A stretch of DNA of 64,000 nucleotides, from the NCBI GenBank assembly GCA_958295825.1, contig OY282375.1:62001-126000 (forward strand), written 5' to 3'. Below, one piece after another: positions 1 to 9,077 of the stretch (position 1 is the first letter of the stretch; the number at the start of each line of letters is the position of its first letter). The notes under the pieces are model-generated. The model saw nothing but the letters and a program-made list of their open reading frames with translations, searched no databases and was not told the origin of the DNA. Made by a program: the position numbers and the translations under genes. This DNA comes from an uncultured Candidatus Entotheonella sp. Lineage in GTDB: Bacteria > Tectomicrobia > Entotheonellia > Entotheonellales > Entotheonellaceae.

Positions 1-513
1 ATTGGTGCCGATGAGCGGTCTGGACGCAAAGGTCGGCACGACGCTGAGGCCAGCGCCGGTGAAGCAGACGCCCACCATGTTGCGCTCGGCGGCGAGCAGG
101 GCGTGGTGGCCGATGGCGCCGAAGTGGCCGCTGTTGTGTACGTTGACCACCCCGACGCCGACCGCAGCGGCTTTGTCCATGGCCAGGCGCATGGCCCGGG
201 GCCCGGTGATGAGGCCGAGGCGGCGTTCCCCGTCGATCACCGCCGTGCCGGGTGTTTCGCGTTCCAGCCGCCAGCCGGGCGCCGGGTTGAGCTTGCCGTC
301 ACGGTAGTCGCGCACGTAGGCGCGCAGCATGTTGGAGACGCCATGTGTTTCCACGGCGCGCAGGTCGGTCATCACCAGCACGTCGGTGGCCTCGGCCGCC
401 TCGTCGGGCGTGACGCCCATGCGTTCAAAGATCGCCTGCGCGGTGTGCCGCAGCGCGGCTTCCGGCACCCGAACGGCATCGGCCTGCGGCGCCTTGAATC
501 GGTCGAGAATCAT
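1..513 (-). CDS. Ldh-family (malate/L-lactate/ureidoglycolate-type) dehydrogenase, 3' end outside window
   Basis: The reverse strand from the ATG at 513 reads without a stop to the window edge, giving the first 171 residues of a Ldh_2-type NAD(P)-dependent oxidoreductase. Recognisable family blocks are the N-terminal helix region, the 'ETHGV' segment near residue 60, and the 'VGVVNVHNSGHFGAIGHHA' block with its conserved His residues near residue 130. A GGGAG Shine-Dalgarno sequence lies about 8 bases before the ATG, so the start is well supported. The exact substrate (malate, lactate, ureidoglycolate or sulfolactate) cannot be told from this half. It is transcribed off the left edge and shows no operon link to the downstream toxin-antitoxin remnant. 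Confidence 0.85.
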   Translation of the reverse strand, partial: MILDRFKAPQADAVRVPEAALRHTAQAIFERMGVTPDEAAEATDVLVMTDLRAVETHGVSNMLRAYVRDYRDGKLNPAPGWRLERETPGTAVIDGERRLGLITGPRAMRLAMDKAAAVGVGVVNVHNSGHFGAIGHHALLAAERNMVGVCFTGAGLSVVPTFASRPLIGTN

Positions 514-638
514 GCGCTTGCTCCCTATGGCTGGGGTGTAAGGATGCTGACGACCTGTGTCCATCAACGGTTTTCTTGCCCGTGCTGCATGACTTTCGGC
601 GCCTCAACCCCAGCGGCTTGTCCAGCGTTGCAAGGCCA

Positions 639-882
639 TCAGTACCTGCGTCCCTCCTCAATCATCCGGAGAACCGACAATCCCTCCAGACTGTGCGTTT
701 CCTGAAATGCCTCCAGACCGGCGATCGCAGCACGCACCTTCTCGGAATCATGCGGCTGAAACGGGACCAGCTCGGCTACGGGACGATTGTGCCTGGTGAT
801 GACGAATCGTTCCCCCGCCTGTACGCGCTGGAGTAACTGTGATAACTGACGTCTTCGCCTCGAATGCGCCGATTTCAGGCAT
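639..882 (-). pseudogene. Phd/YefM-type antitoxin with N-terminal frameshift, no toxin partner
   Basis: The DNA-binding half of a type II antitoxin is clear: 'QLSQLLQRVQAGERF' followed by 'VITRHNRPVAELVPF' is the usual Phd/YefM signature. In the present sequence the in-frame start lies in an unrelated reading. The true N-terminus is 'MPEIGAFEAKT' from the ATG at 882, preceded by a GGAGG Shine-Dalgarno sequence, and it joins the rest only if one extra base near 850 is removed. The gene is therefore frameshifted after about 11 codons. The 120 bases after its stop hold no PIN or RelE toxin, so it is an orphan. Family assignment is firm. Whether the shift is real or a sequencing error cannot be settled here. 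Confidence 0.75.
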
Positions 883-1034
883 GGAACAAGCCTCCAGGTC
901 GTAGCCGTATCGTGTTGAACGAGACGCACCCTAGTCTAAAACATGCTGTGTGGTCAAGCAGTCGCCAGAACTGCATAAACAGGGACGGGGCCGTATCGGT
1001 GGTGCAGGGGTCGGGCGTCTGCAAATGTAGAAGC

Positions 1035-1638
1035 CTATCCAGTGTCGGCGCCGCTCAGCCAGACGGCGAGGGCCGGGTCGCTCCAATAGAGCTTCGGATG
1101 CTTGACCAGGCGTTTGGTGCGGTTCACCGAATATGACGGCAGCCGCACCAGATAGCGTTGCACGGTGGCACGCGGCATCTGGAGGTCGCGGCCCATGCCC
1201 GCCTGGTTGATCAGGCCGCCGAGACGATGGCTCGCGCCCCGTCCGAGACGCTCCCGGCGACTGAGCGGCCAGAGATTTACATATGTCGCCCGGCCCGCCA
1301 GTGTCTCGGACACGCGTCGCATGAGCAACAGGTTCGCCGACCCGGTGAGCACGAAGCGCCCATTGTGGCGCGGCCTGCCCTCGTCCACCGCGCGCTTGAC
1401 CGCGAGCAGCAGGTCGGGTTCGCGTTGCACCTCGTCCACGGTCAGCCGCGGGGCGCTGCGAACCAGATCCCGCGCGGCCAGCCGTGCCCGCTCGTGGACA
1501 TCTGGATCGTCGAGGGTAAGGTAAAGGCGGTTCGCCAGAAACGGTTCGGCGGGCGCCCATCAGCACGACGACGGGCGACGCGGCCAGGGCGCGCTTCAGT
1601 AGCCGGGCGGCGAAACGGGGCAGATAGAGGAGTATCAA
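1035..1638 (-). pseudogene. Decayed AAA_14/DUF4143-type ATPase
   Basis: Starting near 1638, the reverse strand reads an N-terminus typical of the AAA_14/DUF4143 family ('LPRFAARLLKRALAASPVVV', then 'LMGAR'). The remainder of the P-loop is missing: a deletion that also changes frame joins it to 'EPFLANRLYLTLDDPDVHER'. After that shift the reading continues through 'LTVDEVQREPDLLLAVKRAV' (Walker B region), 'FVLTGSANLLLM' and 'RATYVNLWPLSRRE'. It then skips to a C-terminal piece, so the middle of the DUF4143 domain is also gone. Loss of Walker A and two separate deletions make this a dead gene. Intact members are about 400 residues, often solitary and horizontally exchanged. Confidence 0.7.
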
Positions 1639-1698
1639 CCATAAGGCTGGCGATTATCGCTTGTATCGTGGGCAGTTTTCAAGACGCAGAGGGTTCGC

Positions 1699-2442
1699 CT
1701 ACAGCGCCATCCGTTTGAACGCGCGTTCCGGGATGGCGCGCAGGAGGAACATGATCGGGCGCCAGACGCGGCGCACGTAGACGACGTCGCGCCGCTGCCG
1801 AATCGCCTTGACGACCGCGGCGGCGACTTCTTCGGGCGTGGCGGTCAGCCGCGCCGGCAGGTCCATCCCATCGGTCATGCGCGTCCATACGTAGCCCGGC
1901 TTGACGGTCACGACGTGGACGCCGAAGCCGGCCAACCGGTTGCGCAGCCCGGACAGGAACGCGGTGAACCCCGCCTTGGCCGAGCCGTAGACGTAGTTCG
2001 CGGCGCGCCCGCGCTCTCCCGCCACTGAACTGACGCCGACCAGGACGCCGCTGCCGCGCCGCTCGAAGCGCTCGGCCAACGCCCCCATCAGCAGCGCGGG
2101 GCCGACATAGTTGGTGCGCATCACCCGCTCCGCCGCTGCGCTGTCCTGCTGGCTTTCCGCCTGATCGCCGAGCAGCCCGACGACGCACACCGCCACGTCG
2201 GGCAGGGGATCGAGCGTGTCGAGCAACGAGACGCCACCGTCTTCATCGAGCACGTCGCAGCGGTGCTCAGTCACGGCGACCCCTGTGCGCACCCGGAGGT
2301 CCCGCGTCTCTCTCTCCAGCCGTGCCGGGTTGCGCGCCGCCAGCTGCAATGGCCACCCACCATCCGCCAGCTTGCGCGCAATAGCGCGGCCAATGTCCGA
2401 GGTGGCGCCGATCACCAGCGCCGTTTCGACCCCGCCGTTCAC
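1699..2442 (-). CDS. SDR-family oxidoreductase
   Basis: A 247-residue short-chain dehydrogenase/reductase. The nucleotide-binding glycine motif is 'GATSDIG' at residues 12-18, followed by the Asn-containing 'RTNYVGP', the catalytic Ser in 'GVSSVAG' and the Tyr-Lys pair in 'YVYGSAK'. Length is normal for the classical SDR fold. The start is a GTG that overlaps the stop codon of the upstream GT-C-like gene (GTGA), so the two are translationally coupled. The overall look resembles DprE2-like reductases that act next to GT-C arabinosyltransferases in actinobacterial cell-wall synthesis, so a role in making or modifying a lipid-linked sugar is plausible but inferred. A truncated second copy of this start lies at 6908-6961. 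Confidence 0.85.
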   Translation of the reverse strand: MNGGVETALVIGATSDIGRAIARKLADGGWPLQLAARNPARLERETRDLRVRTGVAVTEHRCDVLDEDGGVSLLDTLDPLPDVAVCVVGLLGDQAESQQDSAAAERVMRTNYVGPALLMGALAERFERRGSGVLVGVSSVAGERGRAANYVYGSAKAGFTAFLSGLRNRLAGFGVHVVTVKPGYVWTRMTDGMDLPARLTATPEEVAAAVVKAIRQRRDVVYVRRVWRPIMFLLRAIPERAFKRMAL

Positions 2443-4835
2443 GGTGCGGCCTTCCCGTCATCCGCCGGCTCGACGACATCGAAGCTGCCCTCCCAGATCT
2501 TCTGGCCCTCGCCGGTGAACTGGCCGGTGCGGACCACGGCGATGGCGTAATCATGCACGGGCAGCTCCCGCCGCGCTACGCAGACTCCTCTCTCGACGAG
2601 AAGGTGATTACTGAAAGAAAAGTTGAGGCCGTCGAAGCCATACTGCTTGCGATGGCTGGGGAGGTCGTTCACGTCAACCGGGTCCAGGTGGACGAAGAAC
2701 GTTGGTTCAGTGTCCTCCGGTCCGCATTGCTCCTTCGCGTAGATGAGGCTGTTCTCGATGAGATACACATCCCAATCGGAGCGGATTACCGGCGGGCTGC
2801 CACCCGTCAGACGAATCAGATAATCGCCCAGAGGGGCAACCGTTGTTTCTACACTGACCGGTGGGCGCGCATTGCGGGGCAGCACGAACGCGGCCACGCA
2901 CAGCCCGGTTTGCGTCCAGTCGTTGGCGACCGTTTCCTCTCCTAGGCCAACCCAGGACAACACTACCAACTCGTTCGGCGCGCAATTCCTGACGAACGCC
3001 AGCGCCAGCCGGCCGTCCACGATCAGCCCGATGCTATCCGACTGATGGTCGAAGTGGGGCTCCATCCTCTCCCAAGTCTTGGCGACGGCATTTTCATCTG
3101 CCGGCAGACCGATGGGCCATAGTCGGAGTTCCCATCTATTGAAGATATTTAGTAGTGAACCTTCAAAGTGCTTAAGTTTGGCAAAATGAGTTATCCCGAA
3201 TTCTCGATAGAGAGGAGCATATCCGTCTCTAGCCGGGTTTCTCGCGTGGAAATAGTCGTAGGAGTTGACTAGGCCATCCAAGTTCACCACTGGAAAGCGC
3301 GAGAAGTACCCGACGATGCCGGCTTCCCACGACCCGACCACGCTGTCCTCGGGCAACACGCGATTCATAAGCTGCGTACCCCCATAAACAGCTTCAGTCC
3401 ATTCGTTGTAAGAAACGGCTTTAATCCACATGTCGTCAGTTCCGGTTGAGGCACTAGTCGCTTCAACACGCTGAAATGGATCGGTGAAATCGGCCTTGAT
3501 AAACAGGAAGGCCGCGCCCGTAAGGACGATGCCCAAACTCAGGATGTTGGGCGCGTGCTGCGACTTCGACCCGATGAACCGGCGAATGAAGTAAATGGCG
3601 ACGTAACATCGTACGGGAACAATCAGCACCATCATCAGGTACGCCGGGACAAAATACCAAGGCCAAGGCCCCAAGGAAGGGTGAATCGTGAGAACAGTCT
3701 GTGCGAATTTGGCCAGATGGCCGGCCGCCAAACTGAACACGCCCACCAGAAAGGCCAACAGCAGCCAGTCCTGCCGACTCCGGGAGCGGCGGGCGAACCA
3801 CCAGACCAGCAGCAAATAGGCGCAAACCTCCAGCGCAACCAGCAGCTCATGGTCAAAGACAGATATCCGTAGTGTGTCCTGAAAGTTCTGCGCCAAGCTG
3901 TATCCACCTTCCTGCTCCCACTTGACCTGCGACCATGCCTGCTTGGTCGCGGCGCTCACCGGCACGATGCCGCCGAACACGAGCCAGTTGTAGGCGAAAT
4001 ACACCAGGATGCCTGCACCGGCGGCGAGAAACGGGACGACCGCCTTCACGGAGCGCGCGGAACGAGCCCGCTCTCCGAGTGACGCGCTGGGCGCTCGTTC
4101 CTGCCACGACCACTCAATCAGGCACAGCGCCGCAGTCGCCGCCAACGATATAGCGATGTACTCCAGGCGCACCCAGGGCAGGGCAAAGGCGACCGCGGCC
4201 AATGGCCACTGCCACCGCACCGGGCTTTGCGCAAAGAGACAGGCGGTCAGAATAAACAGGCCCAGCATGAACAGCGCCGCCGCTGCTTCCATTCCTGCAA
4301 TCAACATGGGGATGTGGTAGAGCATCGGCAGCGCGGCGAACATCAGAACCCACGGCAGGCGCGCCAGCCGGGCGGCCGCGGTGACGAGCGCCACGCCGCC
4401 GGCGATGAGCATGATCTCGAACGCCTTGATGCCGAACAGCGCGGCTTCCTTGTCGAATGCCCAGTAGAACGGCGTGATCAGAAACAGCCAGACCGGGTGA
4501 TAGCCGTTGGTGCGCGTGATGCCGCCGTCGAAGGTGGAGAACTTCCCCTCGGCCAGGTTGCGGGCGATCTGGAAGTAGTAGAAGGCGTCATCGTGCGTAT
4601 TGGAGATAAGGTTGATGAGATCGAAGCGGGCGAGCATGTACCAGGCGAAGCCGGCCCCGTAGGCCAGGACGCCCCCGATGAACAGGACGAACAGCGCGTT
4701 GCGCAGTGGAGGCGGTAACTTACTGAATTTAATGAAGTTTTTCGGGGGAGGGGGGGGGTAGATACCATCTTTGTCCTTGGCTGTCCCTAGGGCATTCCAG
4801 TGGTCATTCGGCGTTGGGTCGTTCGGCATGGTCAT
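2439..4835 (-). CDS. GT-C-like polytopic membrane protein with C-terminal module (paralogue 1)
   Basis: A 798-residue membrane protein. A Pro-rich cytoplasmic N-terminus (five prolines around residues 27-31) precedes the first membrane segment at about 45-68. The first outer loop then carries 'HDDAFYYFQIARNLAEG' with paired Asp at 82-83, the layout of GT-C glycosyltransferases that use lipid-phosphate sugars. About ten more hydrophobic segments follow, then a soluble region of about 300 residues. The last 130 or so residues ('[20 protein letters not shown]', '[11 protein letters not shown]', '[10 protein letters not shown]') recur in the paralogues ending at 6958 and 13376. I place the start at the ATG at 4835, after an AGAGAGAA stretch; an upstream in-frame extension looks non-coding. 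The stop overlaps the SDR start. The sugar and acceptor are unknown. Confidence 0.75.
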   Translation of the reverse strand: MTMPNDPTPNDHWNALGTAKDKDGIYPPPPPKNFIKFSKLPPPLRNALFVLFIGGVLAYGAGFAWYMLARFDLINLISNTHDDAFYYFQIARNLAEGKFSTFDGGITRTNGYHPVWLFLITPFYWAFDKEAALFGIKAFEIMLIAGGVALVTAAARLARLPWVLMFAALPMLYHIPMLIAGMEAAAALFMLGLFILTACLFAQSPVRWQWPLAAVAFALPWVRLEYIAISLAATAALCLIEWSWQERAPSASLGERARSARSVKAVVPFLAAGAGILVYFAYNWLVFGGIVPVSAATKQAWSQVKWEQEGGYSLAQNFQDTLRISVFDHELLVALEVCAYLLLVWWFARRSRSRQDWLLLAFLVGVFSLAAGHLAKFAQTVLTIHPSLGPWPWYFVPAYLMMVLIVPVRCYVAIYFIRRFIGSKSQHAPNILSLGIVLTGAAFLFIKADFTDPFQRVEATSASTGTDDMWIKAVSYNEWTEAVYGGTQLMNRVLPEDSVVGSWEAGIVGYFSRFPVVNLDGLVNSYDYFHARNPARDGYAPLYREFGITHFAKLKHFEGSLLNIFNRWELRLWPIGLPADENAVAKTWERMEPHFDHQSDSIGLIVDGRLALAFVRNCAPNELVVLSWVGLGEETVANDWTQTGLCVAAFVLPRNARPPVSVETTVAPLGDYLIRLTGGSPPVIRSDWDVYLIENSLIYAKEQCGPEDTEPTFFVHLDPVDVNDLPSHRKQYGFDGLNFSFSNHLLVERGVCVARRELPVHDYAIAVVRTGQFTGEGQKIWEGSFDVVEPADDGKAAP

Positions 4836-4924
4836 ATTGTTTCTCTCTGATATGGGGAGCCTATAGCGCGAGCCTCCGTGAGAGCGCGGAATCAGCATGC
4901 AAGCGAGAGACACCAGCCGCAGGG

Positions 4925-6517
4925 CTACATGCCCCACACGATGACCATTCGACCATCCCGGCGCACCGCGCGGCGGAACACCTTCTCCTGCCACCGCTTG
5001 CCTTCGGTGCGGTCGAAGACGATCAGGTGGCCGACCTCGCTCCCGCAACGGTCCATGTAGCGCAGCGTCTGTTCAAGGCCCTTGCCGATGGTTCCCTCCA
5101 AGCTTTGCCGTTTTCCTTCGTGAAACACCTTGCACTCGACGACGAACTTGCTCCACAGGTCCGACGGGCCGTCGCCCTCCGGCCACAGGATCAGCAGGTC
5201 GGTACGCCCCCTGCCCAAGCCGTACTCCCGCTCGATGCGCCCGCCGCCGTTGATCACCCGCTGCAGGAACGCCTGCAGAACGAGCTGCGGCCCCGCCTCC
5301 CGGTACTCGAACCGCTCCAGCCAGTGCTCGGAATGCACACGGAAGAACGACTGGAAGGCGGTCAGCAGTTTGTCCACGTCCAGGCCGCCGCCGGCGTCCA
5401 CGTACCAGGCGGCGTCCTGGTCCAGGCTGTCCTGCAAGACGTAGCCCAACTCCCGCGGCACCACCTCCGCGTAAATGGGATTGGCGATGCGCGGCGGGGA
5501 GTCCCGGGCGACCAGGCCGAGGTCGCGGACGTAGTCGAGGTCATGGAGATGGTAGCGGGGCTCGTCGTCGCCGCTCAGTATGGGTTCGACGACGCGCCGC
5601 ACCCGTTCCTCCTCCAGCTTGTGGGCGAGTTGGTCGAGGTGGGTGCGCCGGCTCAGGATCAGCCGCTCGCGGGCGTCCAGGACGGCGGCGGCGGTAACGG
5701 CGCGTGAGCGGTCGCGGCCGGCCGCGTTGTCGAAGCAGGCGTCGGCGCACAGCGCGTTGACCAGCCAGGGCTGACCTTGCGTCTGCGTCCAGACGAGATC
5801 CAAGGCTTCCGGGGTGAACAGCTGCCCGGTCTCGACGGTGTGCTGCGCCAGCAGCGCGCGCGTTTCGGCCTCGGTGAACTCGCCGAGACGCAACGACCTG
5901 GCCGCCACGTTGAAGGGGCTACCGCCGGCGATCATCTCCCCCGAGCCGGAGCGGATGCGGTAGTCCTGGATGTCGCGTACCCCGCACAGCACCACGCTTT
6001 GCGGAAAGCCCTCGGGCCGTTGCTCGTAGCCGGCGCGCAACTGCCGGAGCACCGACAGCAGCGTGTCGCCGACGAGGGAATCGATCTCGTCAACCAGCAG
6101 CACCAGCGGTTTGGGGTCGGCTAGGCTCCAGCTTGTCAACGCTTCGCTAAGGGCGTCGTCGGGGCCGGATTCCGCCAAGATATCAGGCCAAGCGTTGTGG
6201 AGGAACTCGTCGCCCAGCAAACGCGCCCGAGAAGCCAGGCGGCTCAGAATGGCGCGTATGGCGCGCGCCGTATCCTCACGCGCCGCTTGGCCGATCTCGA
6301 CGTTTGTATGTACGCACCGGAAGTCGCTGCCGCGGTTCAACAGGTCGCACAGCGCGATGAGGGCGGAGGTCTTGCCGGTCTGCCGGGGCGCGTGCAGCAC
6401 GAAGTACCGTTTGTTCCGGATCATGTCCAGGATATGGTCGAGGTCCACCCGTTCCAGCGGCGGAACGTGGTAATGATCCTCGGGGCGGATGGAGCCTTCC
6501 ATGTTAAATCTGCGCAT
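4925..6517 (-). CDS. AAA-like ATPase fused to PD-(D/E)XK nuclease-like domain (copy 1)
   Basis: A 530-residue protein with the P-loop 'APRQTGKTS' at about 43-51, a Walker B segment ending 'LVLLVDEID' near 150, and a sensor-like 'VVLCGVRDIQDYR'. A winged-helix-like middle follows. The C-terminal region carries 'GRIEREYGLGRGRTDLLILW' and 'FVVECKV', the E...D...ExK pattern of PD-(D/E)XK nuclease-like folds. Start chosen by alignment with the paralogue at 59496, which begins 'MRFFN' where this reads 'MRRFN'. Upstream Shine-Dalgarno is weak. Proteins of this architecture are often multicopy in genomes rich in mobile DNA; a defence or regulatory role is inferred only. It separates two duplicated GT-C/SDR blocks. 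Confidence 0.75.
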   Translation of the reverse strand: MRRFNMEGSIRPEDHYHVPPLERVDLDHILDMIRNKRYFVLHAPRQTGKTSALIALCDLLNRGSDFRCVHTNVEIGQAAREDTARAIRAILSRLASRARLLGDEFLHNAWPDILAESGPDDALSEALTSWSLADPKPLVLLVDEIDSLVGDTLLSVLRQLRAGYEQRPEGFPQSVVLCGVRDIQDYRIRSGSGEMIAGGSPFNVAARSLRLGEFTEAETRALLAQHTVETGQLFTPEALDLVWTQTQGQPWLVNALCADACFDNAAGRDRSRAVTAAAVLDARERLILSRRTHLDQLAHKLEEERVRRVVEPILSGDDEPRYHLHDLDYVRDLGLVARDSPPRIANPIYAEVVPRELGYVLQDSLDQDAAWYVDAGGGLDVDKLLTAFQSFFRVHSEHWLERFEYREAGPQLVLQAFLQRVINGGGRIEREYGLGRGRTDLLILWPEGDGPSDLWSKFVVECKVFHEGKRQSLEGTIGKGLEQTLRYMDRCGSEVGHLIVFDRTEGKRWQEKVFRRAVRRDGRMVIVWGM

Positions 6518-6711
6518 AGGCTGAATATACACCCCGGCGGTGCGGCCTCGCTACCCGGCCCGGCCATGGACGCCCAACGCCCGGCCGCGCTCTCTGGGGC
6601 TGCCCCGGGGTAATGGCTTTCGCCTCCCGTTGTGGGGTGGGCGACGGCTGGTGGCGGTGTTTCCGGAAATCAAAGTCGAAGTCGTCAAAACCGAATTCCC
6701 TGTGGCTTCTT

Positions 6712-6870
6712 CTACTGATCTTCGGATTGTCGTCGCGCCAGCATGACGTGGTCGATCATGATGTGCCCCCAGCCTCCGGTTTCGTCGTCGAACAGTTCCA
6801 ATTGCAGACGCTGGCCGGCAACTTCGCCTAGGGGATAACGACCCGCTTGAACCGTTCGGTATTCTCGCCT
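6712..6870 (-). pseudogene. Fragment of a beta-sandwich-like C-terminal domain, frameshifted
   Basis: Two reading frames on the minus strand combine into one sensible segment: 'VWRGENTERFKRVVIP' followed, after a one-base shift at a run of C, by 'LGEVAGQRLQLELFDDETGG' and 'WGHIMIDHVMLARR', ending at TAG (6712). The 'TGGWGHIxxDH' signature recurs at the end of beta-sandwich domains attached to glycoside hydrolases, sulfatases and some large membrane proteins. No start is present and the fragment abuts the broken SDR copy. It is a relic of a gene otherwise lost. Confidence 0.45.
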
Positions 6871-6907
6871 CGCCAGACGCTGCGGTGAACTCCGGCGAGA
6901 GGGCGCA

Positions 6908-6961
6908 GCCGATGTCCGAGGTGGCGCCGGTCGCCAGCGCTGTTTCGATCCTGCCGTTCAC
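6908..6961 (-). pseudogene. Truncated 5' end of a second SDR gene
   Basis: The first 18 codons (start GTG at 6961, 'MNGRIETALATGATSDIG') match the intact SDR at 2442 almost residue for residue, including the GTGA overlap with the upstream GT-C gene stop at 6958. Homology then stops and unrelated sequence follows. This shows that the GT-C plus SDR pair was duplicated as a block and the second SDR was deleted after its glycine motif. Confidence 0.75.
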
Positions 6962-9060
6962 GGTGCGGCGTTCCCGTCATCCGCCGGCTCGACAATATCG
7001 AAGCTGCCCTTCCAGATTTGGCCCTCGCCGGTGAACTGGCCGGTGCGGACCACGGCGATGCCGTAATCAGGCAGCTCCCGCCTCGTTACGCAGACTTCTA
7101 GCTCGATGGGAATACGGTGACTCCCGAAAGCGAAGTCCAGGTTGTCGAAGCCGTACTGCTTGCGGTGGTCGGGGAGGTCGTTCACGTCAACCGGGTACAA
7201 GTGGAGGAAGAACATTGGCTCGGCATCCTCCGGGCTGCACTGGTGCCTGGCGTAGATGAGGCTGTCTTCAACGAGATACACATCCCAGTCGGAGCGGATT
7301 ACCGGCCGGCTGTCTCCGGTCAGGCTTGCCACGTAATCGCGATCGAACACCCGCAAGTCTCGTCCGGCAAAGCGGTCCAAGACCCACTGCCGGTCGGAAG
7401 AGTCAAAGGGCATCCACAGAGCCGGGCCGACCTTTACCGCGTATCCCGCGCGGCCAAACGTCTGGAATTCGCTGGTTGCCGGCGGGCGTATAATGAAGTT
7501 GACACCCCGCTGCTCAAGGTATCCAGGTGGTGGTTGACGGTCGTGGGCGATGATGCGCTGGTGGTTGGGTGTTTCGACCGGGTTGCGAGCCACCGTCGCG
7601 TCGGTTAAGCCGTGCAGGTCGATGACCTTCAGGTCGGGAAGATAATAGAAGCGGATTCCGAGCGTATCGTCAACCATCAGCGCGTCATCGGGAATCACTC
7701 CCTTCTCCACGTTCTCGTAGGGCTTCCATGTCCGCAATTGCCGGTTGGCGACCTCGCGGTGTTTCGTGGAACGCGAAGCGACGGCCTGAGAGACAAGTTG
7801 ACGGCGCAGGTCGTTTGAGACAGCGGCAAGCATCGGCATCCCTGGCACGGCGAGTAACCACGCAGCATTTCTGTCATCGAGCTCCATGTGCCGTCCGCCC
7901 CCCCACTGTAACAACAAGGTGCTTTGAATCGCGCTGGCGTAGAACAACACCGGTACGAAGAAAACGAACGCGCACCCACCTGCCAAACGGGGGGAGAATC
8001 GTTGCAACCACCGGCCGGCGGCAATCCGCGAGCCGAGGTACACGATTCCCATGGACGCCGGGACAGCCAGTAGCGGCCAGTAGAAGTCCAGCGGACGGTA
8101 CTCGAAATGGTCGCCCCCGATCCGCATCACATAGGCCATGTGGACGCCGACCAGGAGCAGCACCAGCGCGCCTGTCCCGTCGCGAGACGCCCGCCAGCGA
8201 TTCCGCATGGCGACGGCGGCCAAGGGGATCAGCAGATACAGCCCGGTCTCCAGCGCCGCCGCCCACAGATAGCGGAAGCCCGACTCGTACCAGGGCCGCA
8301 CGTGCTTGGCGTAGTAGGTGTTGGGCAGCCATTCGCCGTAATAGGAATATCGCCACAGGAAATGGGCGCCGACCAGGACGACGAAGGGCGCTGCCAAACA
8401 GATCAACCGCCGCCAGTCCGGATTGAGGCGCCCGGTGTCCGCCATCCGCTGGATGACGAACCAGCCGAAGCACAGCGCCGCCAACAGCGGGCCTTCGGGC
8501 CGCGTCAAGGCGGCAGCGGCCAGGCTCAACGACGCCGCCAGCAAGCCCCGGCGGCTGTCTCTGTACAGGCTCAGGCACATCACGGCCAGGACGATGAAAA
8601 AGGTGAACTGCCGTGTCTCCAGTCCGCCGCCGGACGTCCACACCGCGAAGGTAGCACTGGCGCACACGAGGCCGAGGGCCATCCATGCGACCAGCCCCCG
8701 GTGGCACAGCAACGGCAGGCGTGCGATCCACCACAGCACCGCGGCGATGGTGCCGGCGGTAAAGGCGACCGACAGCCACGGCGCCGCGTCCTCCGGGGCC
8801 ACGCCCAGCGCCCACCAGATGGCGGCCAGCTCCAGCACCCACAGGAAGTTGGAATAGCCCTCGACATATTCGCCGGGGTTGAAGACCAAGCCGTGACCTT
8901 CGAGCAGGTTACGGACGTAGCGGAAACTGATGAACGCGTCGTCGCACAGGAACCACGACACTGAGGCCAGCCAGACCAACAGGGCCAACCACGGCAGGCA
9001 GGTCAGGATGAGACCGAGGGATGTGCCTTTAGCGGCTCGCTTCGACATCGGCCCCTTCAT
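6958..9060 (-). CDS. GT-C-like polytopic membrane protein with C-terminal module (paralogue 2)
   Basis: A 700-residue membrane protein. After one hydrophobic segment it shows '[20 protein letters not shown]' (Asp 40-41) and '[13 protein letters not shown]', the first-loop signature of AftB-like GT-C glycosyltransferases, followed by about ten hydrophobic segments to roughly residue 400. The C-terminal soluble part ends with the same module as paralogue 1 ('[20 protein letters not shown]', '[10 protein letters not shown]'). At DNA level it is almost identical to the gene at 13376-15511 across the middle, so they are recent duplicates or undergo gene conversion. The start is ambiguous between the ATG at 9060 and the one four codons later. 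The stop overlaps a broken SDR start. Sugar donor and acceptor are unknown. Confidence 0.75.
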   Translation of the reverse strand: MKGPMSKRAAKGTSLGLILTCLPWLALLVWLASVSWFLCDDAFISFRYVRNLLEGHGLVFNPGEYVEGYSNFLWVLELAAIWWALGVAPEDAAPWLSVAFTAGTIAAVLWWIARLPLLCHRGLVAWMALGLVCASATFAVWTSGGGLETRQFTFFIVLAVMCLSLYRDSRRGLLAASLSLAAAALTRPEGPLLAALCFGWFVIQRMADTGRLNPDWRRLICLAAPFVVLVGAHFLWRYSYYGEWLPNTYYAKHVRPWYESGFRYLWAAALETGLYLLIPLAAVAMRNRWRASRDGTGALVLLLVGVHMAYVMRIGGDHFEYRPLDFYWPLLAVPASMGIVYLGSRIAAGRWLQRFSPRLAGGCAFVFFVPVLFYASAIQSTLLLQWGGGRHMELDDRNAAWLLAVPGMPMLAAVSNDLRRQLVSQAVASRSTKHREVANRQLRTWKPYENVEKGVIPDDALMVDDTLGIRFYYLPDLKVIDLHGLTDATVARNPVETPNHQRIIAHDRQPPPGYLEQRGVNFIIRPPATSEFQTFGRAGYAVKVGPALWMPFDSSDRQWVLDRFAGRDLRVFDRDYVASLTGDSRPVIRSDWDVYLVEDSLIYARHQCSPEDAEPMFFLHLYPVDVNDLPDHRKQYGFDNLDFAFGSHRIPIELEVCVTRRELPDYGIAVVRTGQFTGEGQIWKGSFDIVEPADDGNAAP

Positions 9061-9077
9061 CAGCGCGCCTTGGGTCG

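Noticed and set aside
8107-8964. 285-codon plus-strand frame over the GT-C gene, and its twin at 14771
   Set aside because: Gln/Arg-rich antisense shadow of membrane-protein codons; no support.
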